Assembly: GCF_900112245.1 (NCBI RefSeq)
Contig: NZ_FOYX01000001.1
Coordinates: 2,157,856 to 2,221,855, forward strand
Direction of reading: 5' to 3'
Origin: Maribacter stanieri
Lineage (GTDB): Bacteria; Bacteroidota; Bacteroidia; Flavobacteriales; Flavobacteriaceae
Length of the DNA: 64,000 bases
Part shown: positions 55,601 through 62,439 of the stretch, one piece after another
Numbering within the stretch: position 1 is the first letter of the stretch
Layout: each line of letters begins with the position of its first letter
Program-made: the position numbers and the translations under genes
The notes under the pieces: model-generated
Database searches by the model: none
Seen by the model: only the letters and a program-made list of their open reading frames with translations
What the model was told of the DNA's origin: nothing

Positions 55601-56408
55601 GTACTGGTTGATCAATACCCGCATCTCTATGGCTCTGACCATCTTCACTACCAAAGTTTATAGAACCATTACTAATTACAATATCTTTTGTAGAAACTAT
55701 TGATGCCCCGATCCAACCATCTTCATGTGCTTGGGTAGGTGATGTTCCTATATAGGTTTCATAAACAAAAGATTCGTTTGCGTTTAGTGTTATTGTATGT
55801 GAGTTTGCAGTTATACCAGCTCTGTTTCCGCCTACTCTAAATTCGCAACCAGGATCATAACCAGATAATACTACTGTGGTATTATCCTCGGTTGCCATAA
55901 TACCTAAGGTGTTAGATTTTGAGGAGTGACTTCCTTTATTTGGAACACCGCCCCATTTAAAATTAGTACCCATAGCTTGTCGCCCCTTAGCGGTTAACGA
56001 TGCAGCTTGCGAGCCAGATTTACCTCTATAATTAACATAAAATTTTTGTCCCCCAGCAGAAATAAACCGTAATCCGCTATTGGTAAGTACTTTACCGGTG
56101 TTGTTGTTATCTACTAGCGTAATGTTGTTATCACCGTTACCTAAGGTCCAAACACCAGGATTTAAATTATCTATGGTGATTGTTCTTTCGATTGTATTTG
56201 AAGTTCCACGATAAACGAAAACGTCGAAAGGTGTCGTTTCTGGTGTAGATAAATAAATAGCTTGGTTCTGAATACCTGCGTTGTTTTGACCTTGCTTCAT
56301 TGGTGGTAAAAAATGAAGGTCGCTTAATTGTGCATACCCTAAAAATGAGTTGAATGCAATTAGTAAAAACAGGAGTAATTTGATGTTGGATTTGATATGC
56401 GTAATCAT
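43620..56408 (-). CDS. Giant SprB-like T9SS surface adhesin
   Basis: About 4262 residues from the ATG at 56408 (a longer frame opens 75 bases upstream but would hide the signal peptide MITHIKSNIKLLLFLLIAFNSFLGYAQ). Order: an IgGFc-binding-like N-terminal domain (about 30-480), an Ig-like module, a DUF11 module (about 556-680), thrombospondin type-3 Ca2+-binding repeats (DNDGVVDSVDLDDDNDG, near 690, and again near 1010), a second DUF11-like module, then an array of about 27 Cys-led SprB repeats (about 1545-4100) interrupted by a jelly-roll-like domain (about 1960-2170), and a type-B sorting domain (last ~85 residues, FFTPNGDGENDMW). This fits a filamentous gliding adhesin moved along the surface. 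No SprF-like gene is adjacent. Confidence 0.9.
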   Translation of the reverse strand: MITHIKSNIKLLLFLLIAFNSFLGYAQLSDLHFLPPMKQGQNNAGIQNQAIYLSTPETTPFDVFVYRGTSNTIERTITIDNLNPGVWTLGNGDNNITLVDNNNTGKVLTNSGLRFISAGGQKFYVNYRGKSGSQAASLTAKGRQAMGTNFKWGGVPNKGSHSSKSNTLGIMATEDNTTVVLSGYDPGCEFRVGGNRAGITANSHTITLNANESFVYETYIGTSPTQAHEDGWIGASIVSTKDIVISNGSINFGSEDGQSHRDAGIDQPVPINKLGKEYVFIRGNGNTNGLTEFPLVIATADNTQIYVNGSTTAIATINNGEYFKIPSNNYSSNTVGANMLVQTSKDVYAYQSMAGSSNLYTQGLNFVAPVNCLLPDVMDNIPDIRNIAGTTVTGGLTIIASVNTIDSNVKVFEDGVEISKPASTPVAGSSDWKTFYIPNLDGDISVTSTGPMAIGFFGYNGAQGVAGYFSGFDTVPEVVLQINGGVEGDCFSGSSIFEASDDNFDAYQWFFDGVAIPGANAYDYAATIAGDYYVRGTKGPCTYDSQTIKIFYCEPDVQIIKTVDKPEITEGETATFTIRAENLWYLPITNLQVKDNIPTGLTLKGASTITGSWNGNVWNIGTLAPGEVAFLTLEVTADEIDILPLLNLVNIATNTQDQTEANITRDEPSARIIVHNDFDNDGVVDSVDLDDDNDGIYDSVEQMCIISSDVNFTSPSSTAQGGTAVTEIFSNFSGFWRSSTTSRNPVLPNLSHELLAFTSGGTTFTTGVADDNLYDSNGNGLSDGIDSNNDGISDISATESSWMALTPSNNIYSEATFEANLNDGNNDNALGLTVINDPTTDPLNPLLTHGQNGLDLGSGIVNIGDTWTYEIDPIVATNVGDGIPDILLTQVADPSGVGHVVSLYDATGAPLGNAVRVQAYSGGALADVVGSYRLDIYHANGSIFYNNTTRDYRLATVELSEFGIPAASLADVSYLRLQLSSNADVAFLSYNTASFSGFCANLDTDMDGYPDHLDLDSDDDGCSDANEFYKDDATDGGDGGEYGTGAPAVDPTDGTVNAASYTQVFAPVIVLGNTSELLGGTDINGEDVDLGDTYNYVLRFQNTGDDHATNFTIKNVLPNNVSLDDINIDDAPGVTSSYDESTRTITFTIPDALVQIGDPEYKIKITVSVAGDCSEFVAACASQLENNAYANYSGTLNTNTFSDEDGSNPAGACTTTLEVAANNVSDALANCNVARTVQLCGASGTLSAGLGFDTYTWAIDNNNNGSIDSGDTILNDGTSNTLVVTTIGNYIVEKTATSGCANHTELISVERYGETQTNPIISYLNQVNSDSNPDNDIQGETVTCSNDNSSMPHIFLCGDTDSAFIQLGITDALSIKWEKLDETSCDVATCGDASDNCANTNGNWTWNEQTDSDNFTVTESGKYRVVIGYEGGCFSRFYFNSYQNTLDIPEPDSSDIICNTDGSIRVIDLGSGYGYQLYDVENNSIAVPFSAGQGPNFNITSPGTYKVQITQLNPSTGAPIANSCIFETEEIGISERIFEVNPSTTPFDCTDAGTIAIQALNVSPEYSYELYLDNGSGGKGSLVANNLVSSDNTHTFTGLAAGDYVIVTSTTDGCLDEQTITVDEIPELRLTATNQENITCTSGVINLIGTGGTTGYEYAIYSKDGNAPYTDETTIPDSDFTSNPSFLFGYEGTPSTYVPNEDGEYMFVIRDDNGCYGFSNIVTMEDLGTISISATNTEITCADSSTSVLTITASGGNAPYQYSLDGGTTYQTENYFNNISAGNYTITVMDSSGTAGNGCIETYEYEVTQPFTLTASPSIIEDASCDTSGAATPTALVKILNASGGQAPYQYSFDGGSTFTAVDEQRLTPGNYQLAIKDALECSTDLEITVPSAAIDPTFTNDITYECDGNGVVTITPSNTTDFTYTYKLNGTDNTPLDSNIFNNVAPGTQTITVGYTSSIAADQSTLFLENFGSGVTTQIAEIGTGYCYEPQDGTDTDCNLGPAGILVNAEYAVTNRITNPNTSWRSPNDHTGLTDGRFMAIGVSTSAGNNNILWSRTGLEALANQDITISFYAYNILVDNASGNDPEVLVELVDGSGAVISSQATASIPQNNNANDWHLRTVTFNPGANTAVGVVLRTNLDSDNGNFLVLDDIQASQTPEICEQTQDISVIVETGKTFEVAILGSTNLTCNGSDNGSIRFEVSNFDPTFGYQYSLDGGTNWVTETTSPITTPSTLADGTYNLMVEKIDDNSCTATSATSVTLTSPNALTASLQQTAEFTCFNTGATLQATATEGTPSYEYQLERTDNTIVRIYDTSSQFLNVPAGDYHVRVKDQNNCEVVSTATVSVVQPETIAFGLTATQCYDGQSNGTVTATVTDGNGNYSFRINNGAWQTPTPATNLAYTFNNLSEGTYNVEVTDIYGCVSTIESITIAPTITLSVVPVNASLCADGSLTATASGGDNNFMYAFIPSGNTVTDADFSASNSTTIALANIGSYDIYVRDKANATDACQTMVTETVAANPVLDISAVATDPDCHDGTGNIAVTINDGLSPFDYRLVDVTNGTPDQVQTDVVGTTKTYYNLAPGTYDVIITDEGGCSETETVTITAPIELTADAEGRTPVACTGDPNDFGFDILNYPTTIGTLEFSDDGGATWQTSDQFRGYTSGFEVEPSIRTVDGSGNTICKTDLPRLIIPFPLDDLDITILPIIVNCDELQVSVRGQNGTAPYEYTYSEDPANFNIVTPVNGWTTPYATGTTHTFNNLVPGRTYAFYVRDAVGCVRQSSVNVNDIITNPMVITSVITPACEGSSNGSIEYTITDSDGSIEPDMEWFLYDIDGNIIRDSGGIVSYSSTINVTSLPEDEYYIEVQQYNGGAPQCISASENEILEMLDEITGDTQSIQDISCESPGLILIDNLQGGGGTYFYTITGPAPFTPITAIGDNPIEIAANSPAGTYTVNVEDQYGCTYPLDDVIMNFTAAPSITDVAIANCDTNASVTITATGTGTKLYSLDGGSTYQNNGGTYNTVPAGNYDVFIKDETGCTDTVNIDVHPTLQASASLDKQLGCDAGFEAEIAIEGISGSGNYEFEILDSSSADVEARQTLTGGAMNVPVGVPDNTIDTDYTVNVYDISTASPNCFRTFTVTIPAVIRPDFSATPIEVSCSGAEDGSIELVQVNNGNNPLAYTINPMPATAIWDATTQSFTGLPGGSYDVTARGPNNCTTVKTVVIDENAAVTFTAPVPDQFGCATGNDGDNATITIDASSINGGSGTYNRFEFIDDVTTNVLQNSSSLTYTHTDVAGGDIIVRVYDDEGCSAEHIVTINPYDTFDTASITVDRELDCVNSGENITVNVSSTITNSISNLANYEFRILPSTTYQTGDNTFLTLAIGTYTIGIRNITTGCEITRTHTVEDPNTFNIEVNKLADVICYGTDGGIEVTFTDASYTGDFNWEVFNADGTATTRTDDAGTFTGTGTTASIPVAAGSYILRASQVGTPQCIQERSFTITSPSAPITLATIDTNDVGCSNDMGSANIIPNGGEAPFNIVLTHISTSTAYTANQVNSNLFRGLSDGQYTVQVTDNLGCTETFTNAFTLSPPEPIVANIQTTQGLVCEGDTIAEIMGGFTPRTVTTNYRYILKTYDSDAPGANLIQTTSAQTSPTFSNLRSGYYSITVLDDLNCSDETAIIEIIEPIEVKGQLVTAQRATCLSDAELLLTASGGTGPYMWNIDGTSTFNAMNEINGPNTHLFTGVLPNTYQYYVQDSEGCISVLTNSITINPIIPLTVTLDNDNPTINCNGDNTGVINAEAQGGLGNYQYALFSDAGLTNEVSPNQQTGLFTDLLAGSYYLRVQSDDCEVTSALITITEPDPLLIDIANTSITDVTCNGQEDGSITVNMIGGSGIYQYAISPNLDRFSDDNTFNELAPGDYIIIAQDSNGCFELVEATIVEPEVLEITTASTPEICVGEEDGTIDLTIIGGTAPYSTRLADEADFVQDRTSFTNLAAGDYIIYIEDAQGCEETIIVTIDTGVDLGAIVEPIYGCNGNFPSNYVNIVLNDPSIEDDVLFGLDTVDPMEMQLTPIFRELTPGTHFISISHANGCIATYDVEILAFEPLEITVVESNINQITATVTGGRENYTFYLDDRDMGSENVYYITETNTYDVTVVDENGCESTASIFIEFIDIEIPNFFTPNGDGENDMWMPLNIEIYPEIFISIYDRYGRTVYTFKDNEDGWNGFYQNAELPTGDYWYIIKLNGEADTREFVGNFTLYR

Positions 56409-56538
56409 TGGTTTGGTTTCATATGGTATGAATAGCAAATAAAACGAGGTTTTAGTTCTTAAATAAAAAAATGTTGTATACACGCGGTATTATGTTGTTG
56501 TAGGTGTTAATTCTATATACTAGCTTTCAATTATTAGT

Positions 56539-56567
56539 TTGAATTGATTATTTTGTAAGTAAATTTG
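56539..56567 (+). promoter_or_regulatory. Promoter for the kinase-like gene
   Basis: TTG (56539-56541), 18-base spacer, TAAATTTG (56560-56567). The transcript would begin at about the first ATG (56572), implying a leaderless message or a start at the Met codon at 56590. Confidence 0.5.
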
Positions 56568-56571
56568 AAGC

Positions 56572-57660
56572 ATGTCAGAAGAAAGATTAATGTCTAAAAA
56601 AAAACCTGCTTATCCTGTAAGCGAGGCTTTAGATGGCTATTTGGATCATTATAGTCGTAAGATTGAAATTCCTATATTTTACGACGATTTGCTTCGATTT
56701 TCAGGGTCGGTAGTTGTATATGATAAAAATGATGAAGACACCCTTTGGATTCGAGCCTATTATTCTGAATTCGATAGAAAAGAAATTGATGATAGTTTAA
56801 AGAAAGTGTATTCGATTTTACTTTCAGATGGTAGTGATAATATTCACCAATATCTTAATGTAGATGCAGTAGATTTTTGCACGTTTGGAAACTCTAAACC
56901 TTTTCGTATTAAAATACGTAATATTTTAAACGATAACTTCACATATTTTTATATCAAAAAAACGGATGCATCTCGTATCTACGGACTAGAATTAGAGCAT
57001 ATGCTGTCTCCATATAACCTAAACTTTTTGGTGTATAAAGACACGTTAATTGAAGAGCATATTGCAGGAATACCAGGCGATGAATTTATAAAAAACAATT
57101 TGCCAAAATGTACACCACGAGAAAAAGCGCAATTGGCTAAGGAATTTGTAAAATTCAACGAGCGTTGCATGATTCGATTATTGGGCGATATGCGCTCTTA
57201 TAATTATGTTATTGTACCTACGCATGATTTTGACCATGTAGTGTATAAAATACGAGCCATTGACTTTGATCAACAATGTTTTGAAGGTAAATTGAAGGTA
57301 TACAGACCGCAATTTTTTAAAGAAAACTTTCAAATGGTTGAGTTGGTGCGGAACAAATTAACGCATGATTCTGTTGATCAATATAAGTTAGAAGAGCGTT
57401 CTATGGTAGCTAAACGTATTTTAAGTTCTGGAAATAGAATTAAAAAGTTACGGGCTATCTGTAAAACCGATGAAATTTCTACGCCAGAGAACATAGCTAT
57501 GCTAAGAGAACAAATCGAAGTTCTTACTATGGATATGGATTTTAAGAACTGTAAGACAATGGGAGAAGTGTTAGATCTTGCCCTTAATTTTGTGCGAAGA
57601 AATTATGAAGATGTTAGTGTAAAACAGATTATTGAGCATAATATTAAAATTAATAATTAA
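56572..57660 (+). CDS. Kinase-like fold protein of unknown function
   Basis: A 362-residue cytoplasmic protein with no recognised family. Its middle third has the layout of a protein-kinase-like phosphotransferase: a Lys pair (129-130) in a beta-strand context, Glu140, a hinge-like EEHIAGIPGDEFI (161-173), a catalytic-loop-like LLGDMRSYN (203-211) with Asp206 and Asn211 five residues apart as in kinases, and a DFD (231-233) in the place of DFG. The C-terminal part is helical. The frame may start at Met7 (56590), judging by the promoter. It lies between the giant adhesin (divergent) and the nucleoid-associated protein gene (convergent). Confidence 0.75.
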   Translation: MSEERLMSKKKPAYPVSEALDGYLDHYSRKIEIPIFYDDLLRFSGSVVVYDKNDEDTLWIRAYYSEFDRKEIDDSLKKVYSILLSDGSDNIHQYLNVDAVDFCTFGNSKPFRIKIRNILNDNFTYFYIKKTDASRIYGLELEHMLSPYNLNFLVYKDTLIEEHIAGIPGDEFIKNNLPKCTPREKAQLAKEFVKFNERCMIRLLGDMRSYNYVIVPTHDFDHVVYKIRAIDFDQQCFEGKLKVYRPQFFKENFQMVELVRNKLTHDSVDQYKLEERSMVAKRILSSGNRIKKLRAICKTDEISTPENIAMLREQIEVLTMDMDFKNCKTMGEVLDLALNFVRRNYEDVSVKQIIEHNIKINN

Positions 57661-57678
57661 AACATTTTCTACTATTTG

Positions 57679-57714
57679 AAAAGCCCCTTATTTCTTTAAA
57701 ATAAGGGGCTTTTT
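57679..57714. terminator. Bidirectional terminator
   Basis: A 15-bp stem AAAAGCCCCTTATTT (57679-57693) and its complement (57699-57713) with a 5-base loop, between the convergent kinase-like and nucleoid-associated genes. Confidence 0.92.
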
Positions 57715-57746
57715 ATATGATGTATTGATTTTTTAAGTCAATGATA

Positions 57747-58805
57747 TTAGCTCTTTTGCTCTTTGTTAAAGTAAACTAAGTAGTAATACATTTGTTTTTC
57801 TTCATCCCATCCTTTTTCTACATATTTCTCTGCAGATTCTGGATTAATGAAGTCCATTTTAATTTGAATATTGGTATCCAAATTAATAACGTTTTTTATC
57901 TTTTTACGAGCATCTGAAACTGCTTTATTTGCAATATCAAAATTAGATACATCCTCAATGCTATACTTAGGACCTTTCTCGGTTTTGTAATGCTTAAACT
58001 CCGGTATCAATTCTGGGTTTTCCATTACTTCGTTCAAAAAAGTAGATTCTTCAAATGAATCATTTTTTGCAAAATGGTTCACCGCACGGTTCATGAATAA
58101 CACTTCTTGTTGTTTGTCTTCTGCTGGTAAAACAACATCTTTTGCAAAATTCTGGCAGAACTTTAAATAGTTTTTAGTCTTAAAGTTATCATCTGAAAGT
58201 GGATTAACACCCAAGAAGTTCTCTAACCAATATTTAGTATCATATTTGTTACTATCTACAGAAAGTACCTTATAACCCTCTTCTTTATCTACATTGAAGA
58301 TTAAACAACCTTTATCAAGCTTGTTAATGTTTATACCTTGCTGAATAACAATATCTAGGTTGCTATCTTTTTCTTCGAACTGAATAAAATCATGTTTCAA
58401 CTCACTTTTGAAAATACCGATGGCATCTACCTTTTTGTTATCTAAAAGCAACCCAGAAAGAAGAGCTACGTAGACCTCTCCACTTTTAATATGTGGGTGG
58501 TTAGATTGTTCAAATAATAAAGAAGCTATTTTTTTAGAATTTATATGAGCCGTAGAAGTATCTTCAAATATTTGGCTGACAATTTTATGCAGTTCGTTAA
58601 ATTCTACATCAATTTCATTATCTAGTTTATAGTAGTTTTCTTCTTTTTCTCTAAAAGGTTTAAAAAAATATTCCTTTAATAAACCCGTAGTTTCATCGTT
58701 AAGTCTAAAAGGCTCTTCTGATAGAAAAACACCTTCGTTCTTATTTTTGTTACCAACTCTATGTATAGAAATACTTTCAATTTGGGTAGCATATAAGTTG
58801 ATCAT
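57747..58805 (-). CDS. Nucleoid-associated protein (YejK/NdpA family)
   Basis: A 352-residue protein of the 37-kDa nucleoid-associated family, typical length. Family blocks include the N-terminal INLYATQIESISIHRVGN and later KSGEVYVALLSGLLLDN and DAIGIFKSE. It is a DNA-binding protein associated with the nucleoid in relatives, with a role that remains unclear. Last gene of the minus-strand run from 63.3 kb (55-base gap to the preceding gene). Confidence 0.88.
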   Translation of the reverse strand: MINLYATQIESISIHRVGNKNKNEGVFLSEEPFRLNDETTGLLKEYFFKPFREKEENYYKLDNEIDVEFNELHKIVSQIFEDTSTAHINSKKIASLLFEQSNHPHIKSGEVYVALLSGLLLDNKKVDAIGIFKSELKHDFIQFEEKDSNLDIVIQQGININKLDKGCLIFNVDKEEGYKVLSVDSNKYDTKYWLENFLGVNPLSDDNFKTKNYLKFCQNFAKDVVLPAEDKQQEVLFMNRAVNHFAKNDSFEESTFLNEVMENPELIPEFKHYKTEKGPKYSIEDVSNFDIANKAVSDARKKIKNVINLDTNIQIKMDFINPESAEKYVEKGWDEEKQMYYYLVYFNKEQKS

Positions 58806-58860
58806 AAAAAGCTTTTATTTTTAATGGTTAGCAAGGGTAATAAAATGTATTATATATAAT

Positions 58861-59358
58861 TTAATTCCAATTTTCATCGAAATCCAAATCATCATAATTT
58901 TCAAAAGTATCATCAAAATCAAAGGCGCTATTCTCAGCCTCAAAGTTTTTTTCTGGCGGAGTTTCTGGTAATTCACCAAATGTAAAAAGTACATTAGGAT
59001 ATGAATGACCATCTTCATTTTCTTGAATATCTGCAAGCTCAACAAAAAACGTCCACATGTTCATAAAATCATAAACATAAATAAGCTTTGGGTTGTTCTC
59101 GGTCATGATATCCTCCAAAAAGGTTTCGTTCATTAACCGTACATCAGATCCAGATTCGCTCATATCAAAAAGAGCAATTTCTTCATCTTGTTTCCATTCT
59201 TCGTCACAAGTGTAAAAAGAAGCCATTTCATTACCTAAAAAGCCAAATGCCTGAGTAATGGCATTATGAAACTCTTCTAATGAATTATGGGATTCAATCT
59301 CTAAATCTCTGAAAATATCCTCTTCAGCGTCTAGAATTACACGAATTTTATAGATCAT
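58861..59358 (-). CDS. Plasmid pRiA4b ORF-3-like domain protein
   Basis: A 165-residue acidic protein. The N-terminal ~140 residues match the pRiA4b ORF-3 / TnpR-passenger family (IYKIRVILDAEEDIFRDLEI, HNAITQAFGFLGNEMASFY, YVYDFMNMWTFFVELADI). The tail (about 143-165) is Asp-rich with repeated FD/YD pairs. Despite the family name, no mobile element surrounds it; it is embedded in a housekeeping run between ctaA and the nucleoid gene. Function unknown. Confidence 0.85.
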   Translation of the reverse strand: MIYKIRVILDAEEDIFRDLEIESHNSLEEFHNAITQAFGFLGNEMASFYTCDEEWKQDEEIALFDMSESGSDVRLMNETFLEDIMTENNPKLIYVYDFMNMWTFFVELADIQENEDGHSYPNVLFTFGELPETPPEKNFEAENSAFDFDDTFENYDDLDFDENWN

Positions 59359-59384
59359 ACCTTATTTTTTGTGGGACGGCAAAG

Positions 59385-60419
59385 TTACGAAGTTTCCAAG
59401 TTTTTTCTAGGCATTAATGCATCTAAAAGTATGTAGAATTGAACACCGAATAAAATTGAAGCTAACACCAGGTGTAATGGCTGACTAGCAAAGGGGAAAT
59501 CTAAATAATTCATAGCTATACCCGTAAATACTTCAACTACAAGTAAGAACATGACCCAATAAATTTTAAAATGACCTAGGTCTAGCTTCGTAATCCTATA
59601 TGCCAAGAAAGCATTTACTGCAATTACTAGTATGGAAAATGACCTATGAACGTAAAATAACAATTCCGGACTTTTTAACCAATTACCTCTTGCGGTATAC
59701 CCGTAAATGTCTATTTGCTCATCTACAAATTGACGAACTTGTGTACCCATGGTTATCTGAACTAGAGTAAGCAGAAGAGCTATGATACTTAAGTTCAATA
59801 CCAATTTGTCATATCTAATACGTTTGTTCTCAGTATTGGCCAAGTATATTATATATAGTAATATGGCAACAATAACCAACGCCATTAGCATATGAACGGT
59901 AATTTTTGCGGGCTCTAAAACCGAATACACAACCGTTGCGCCCAGCCATGCCTGGAAAACCATGCCCAGCACAACTAACCAAGATAATATAGGTATGCGT
60001 TTTTTCTTTTTCCAAAATTTAATAGACATAATCGCTAAAATTAAAGTGGCTAGTCCCGCTAATGCGCCAAAAAGTCTATTTATATATTCTATCCACGTAT
60101 GCCAAGGATTAAATTCTGCATAATCATGTTTGGTATATAATTCCCAGTTTTCTGAATTGAACGAATTGGAAGTTGTGAAATCTTTTTTTGAAACCTGTAA
60201 TGTCTCTCGCCAAATAATAACTTGACCTTTTTCAAAAGCCCTATTTGGTTGCCATTGTATTTCGGTAACCTCAGTTGGGGGTATGTAGTATCCAAAACAT
60301 TTTGGCCAATCTGGGCAACCCATACCGCTTCCTGTCATTCTAACTACAGCGCCGGCAACAATCACTAAATAAACTAATACCAAAGATATTTTGGCAATTT
60401 TTCTAAATGTAATATCCAT
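59385..60419 (-). CDS. ctaA: Haem A synthase (COX15/CtaA family)
   Basis: A 344-residue membrane protein with about eight helices. The start carries GAVVRMTGSGMGCPDWPKCFG with the paired Cys35 and Cys41 of the extracytoplasmic loop, then HTWIEYINRLFG (near 105), HMLMALV, YVHRSFS and QPLHLVLAS with the four haem-ligand His residues. It converts haem O to haem A for aa3-type oxidases. The oxidase and ctaB genes are not in the window. Confidence 0.95.
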   Translation of the reverse strand: MDITFRKIAKISLVLVYLVIVAGAVVRMTGSGMGCPDWPKCFGYYIPPTEVTEIQWQPNRAFEKGQVIIWRETLQVSKKDFTTSNSFNSENWELYTKHDYAEFNPWHTWIEYINRLFGALAGLATLILAIMSIKFWKKKKRIPILSWLVVLGMVFQAWLGATVVYSVLEPAKITVHMLMALVIVAILLYIIYLANTENKRIRYDKLVLNLSIIALLLTLVQITMGTQVRQFVDEQIDIYGYTARGNWLKSPELLFYVHRSFSILVIAVNAFLAYRITKLDLGHFKIYWVMFLLVVEVFTGIAMNYLDFPFASQPLHLVLASILFGVQFYILLDALMPRKNLETS

Positions 60420-60433
60420 AAATAATAGCCATT

Positions 60434-61858
60434 CTATTTCGTAACCTGTAAACCTAATTGGGCACCCTTAAGATACATAAAATCTTGTGCCGCTTTATAT
60501 TCATTCGGGATTTCTCCTTCTAATATAGCCTCTTTGATCGCTTCTTTTATAATTCCGATTTCTTTTGATGGTTTTAATGAAAATGCTTCCATAATTTCTT
60601 CTCCACTAATAGGCGGTTGAAAGTTTCTAACATGATCACGAGCTTCTACTTCTTCAATTTTTTGACGAACAACCTTAAAATTCTGACGATACTTGCGTTG
60701 CTTTTTAGGGTTCTTTGTCGTAATATCTGCTTCGCACAACGTCATTAGGTCCTCTACATTATCGCCTGCATCAAAAATTAATCTACGTACGGCAGAATCT
60801 GTAACGAAGTCTTCAGAAAGAACAATTGGTCTAGAGCTCATTAAAACCAACTTTTGAACGAATTTCATTTTATCGTTCAAAGGCATGCGGAGGCGTTTAA
60901 ATAATTTCAACACCATTTTTGATCCAACAAATTCATGTCCGTGAAATGTCCAACCAATTTTTTTATGGAATCTTTTAGTAGGGGCTTTTCCAATATCATG
61001 TAAAAGAGCGGCCCAGCGTAGCCAAAGGTCATCTGTAGCTTCAGATATATTATCAACTACCTCTAAAGTATGCCAAAAATTGTCCTTATGTTTTTGACCT
61101 TCAATTTCCTCTATACCTTGTAAAGCGGTTAATTCTGGTAGAATTAGTTCTAGTAGTTCTGTTTTATGAAGTAAAGAAAAGCCTATAGAAGGCTTTTTAC
61201 ACAACATAATTTTATGAAGTTCATCTAATATTCGCTCATTAGAAACAATTTTTAAACGGTCTTTATTCTCAGTAATAGCTTGTAAAGAGGGTAGTGCAAT
61301 TTGAAAATCTAATTGTGTTGCAAAACGAATGGCCCGCATCATGCGTAAAGGGTCATCTGAATATGTAACGCCCGGCTCCAAAGGTGTCTTAATGATTTTG
61401 TTTTCTAAATCTTTAATACCATTAAAAGGGTCAAGTAATTCACCATAACTGTCTTTGTTTAGCGAAAGTGCTAAAGCGTTAATGGTAAAGTCTCTTCTTT
61501 TTTGATCGTCTTCTAACGTACCATCTTCAACGATGGGCTTACGACTATCTCGATTATAACTTTCTTTACGAGCGCCAACAAATTCTAATTCAATTCCGTC
61601 ATTTTTAATCATGGCGGTACCAAAATTTTTAAAGACAGAAACTTGTGGTTTCCCCTTTAATTTTGATGCTACTTTTTCGGCAAGTGCAATACCGCTGCCA
61701 ATGGCAACAACATCTATGTCTTTTGGTATTGATCTTTTTAAAAAATAATCTCTTACAAAACCACCAATAACATAGCAGTCTACAGAAAGTTCTTCTGCGG
61801 CTTCTGAAATTATTTTGAATATTGGGTTGTTTAAAGCGTCTGTATAGCTCTCTTGCAT
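60434..61858 (-). CDS. cca: CCA-adding tRNA nucleotidyltransferase with HD domain
   Basis: A 474-residue class II nucleotidyltransferase. GGFVRD (32-37) and the metal-binding DID (47-49) form the palm, [11 protein letters not shown] (about 120-130) follows, then the RNA-binding helices and an HD domain ([17 protein letters not shown] near 288). The enzyme repairs or adds the 3'-CCA end of tRNAs; the HD domain adds phosphohydrolase activity in relatives. Part of the minus-strand run, 4 bases after the Sua5 gene and 14 bases before ctaA. A poly(A) polymerase activity is possible. Confidence 0.9.
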   Translation of the reverse strand: MQESYTDALNNPIFKIISEAAEELSVDCYVIGGFVRDYFLKRSIPKDIDVVAIGSGIALAEKVASKLKGKPQVSVFKNFGTAMIKNDGIELEFVGARKESYNRDSRKPIVEDGTLEDDQKRRDFTINALALSLNKDSYGELLDPFNGIKDLENKIIKTPLEPGVTYSDDPLRMMRAIRFATQLDFQIALPSLQAITENKDRLKIVSNERILDELHKIMLCKKPSIGFSLLHKTELLELILPELTALQGIEEIEGQKHKDNFWHTLEVVDNISEATDDLWLRWAALLHDIGKAPTKRFHKKIGWTFHGHEFVGSKMVLKLFKRLRMPLNDKMKFVQKLVLMSSRPIVLSEDFVTDSAVRRLIFDAGDNVEDLMTLCEADITTKNPKKQRKYRQNFKVVRQKIEEVEARDHVRNFQPPISGEEIMEAFSLKPSKEIGIIKEAIKEAILEGEIPNEYKAAQDFMYLKGAQLGLQVTK

Positions 61859-61862
61859 GTTC

Positions 61863-62423
61863 TTATTCTCGAATAATCTTCACCGTATTATCATTAGAAA
61901 GTCTAATAATTGATGAGGCGGAGCTATTCTGTTTCTCACGATGCAAATTTACCACATAGTCTACACCTTTTAAAATAGCTTCATCTATATTTTGAAAAGA
62001 TTTCGGTGTGTTTACCCCAGAAATATTGGCAGAAGTAGAAACTAAAGGTTTTTTAAACTTGCCTATAAGATAGGTGCAGAATTTATCTGATGCTACTCTT
62101 ATGGCTAATGTATTATCTGATGCAATTAGGTTTTTGGCTACACCACGTGGCTTATCGTATATAATTGTAGTAGGTTTAGTAGCTAGATCCATAAGATCGT
62201 ATGCAAGTTCAGGTACTTTTTCTACATGTTTTTCAAGCATAGCATCATTGGCTACTAAACAAATTAGCGCCTTGCTATCATCTCGTTGCTTAAGTTGAAA
62301 TACTTTCTGTACAGCTTCTTCATTGGTAGCATCACAACCAATACCCCAAACCGTATCGGTAGGGTAGAGTATAAGTCCGCCGCTTTCTAAAACTTCTATG
62401 CATTTGTTGATTTCCTCTGTCAT
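61863..62423 (-). CDS. L-threonylcarbamoyladenylate synthase (YrdC/Sua5 domain)
   Basis: A 186-residue single-domain protein. [10 protein letters not shown] (44-53) supplies the KxR-type residues and STSANISG (about 131-138) the SxN signature; [13 protein letters not shown] is the family N-terminus. It makes threonylcarbamoyl-AMP from threonine, bicarbonate and ATP for t6A37 tRNA modification. Too short for full Sua5 (no C-terminal domain), matching the TsaC/YrdC form. The adjacent CCA-enzyme gene also acts on tRNA. Confidence 0.93.
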   Translation of the reverse strand: MTEEINKCIEVLESGGLILYPTDTVWGIGCDATNEEAVQKVFQLKQRDDSKALICLVANDAMLEKHVEKVPELAYDLMDLATKPTTIIYDKPRGVAKNLIASDNTLAIRVASDKFCTYLIGKFKKPLVSTSANISGVNTPKSFQNIDEAILKGVDYVVNLHREKQNSSASSIIRLSNDNTVKIIRE

Positions 62424-62439
62424 TTGTTTTTTGCTTGTA

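Noticed and set aside
43620-56408. Open frames antisense to, or in other frames of, the giant adhesin
   Set aside because: They have no homology pattern, signal or motif, and arise from the biased composition of the repeat-rich gene.
58861-59358. A transposon or plasmid insertion around the pRiA4b ORF-3-like gene
   Set aside because: No inverted terminal repeats, target duplication or transposase is present, and flanking genes are contiguous housekeeping genes.
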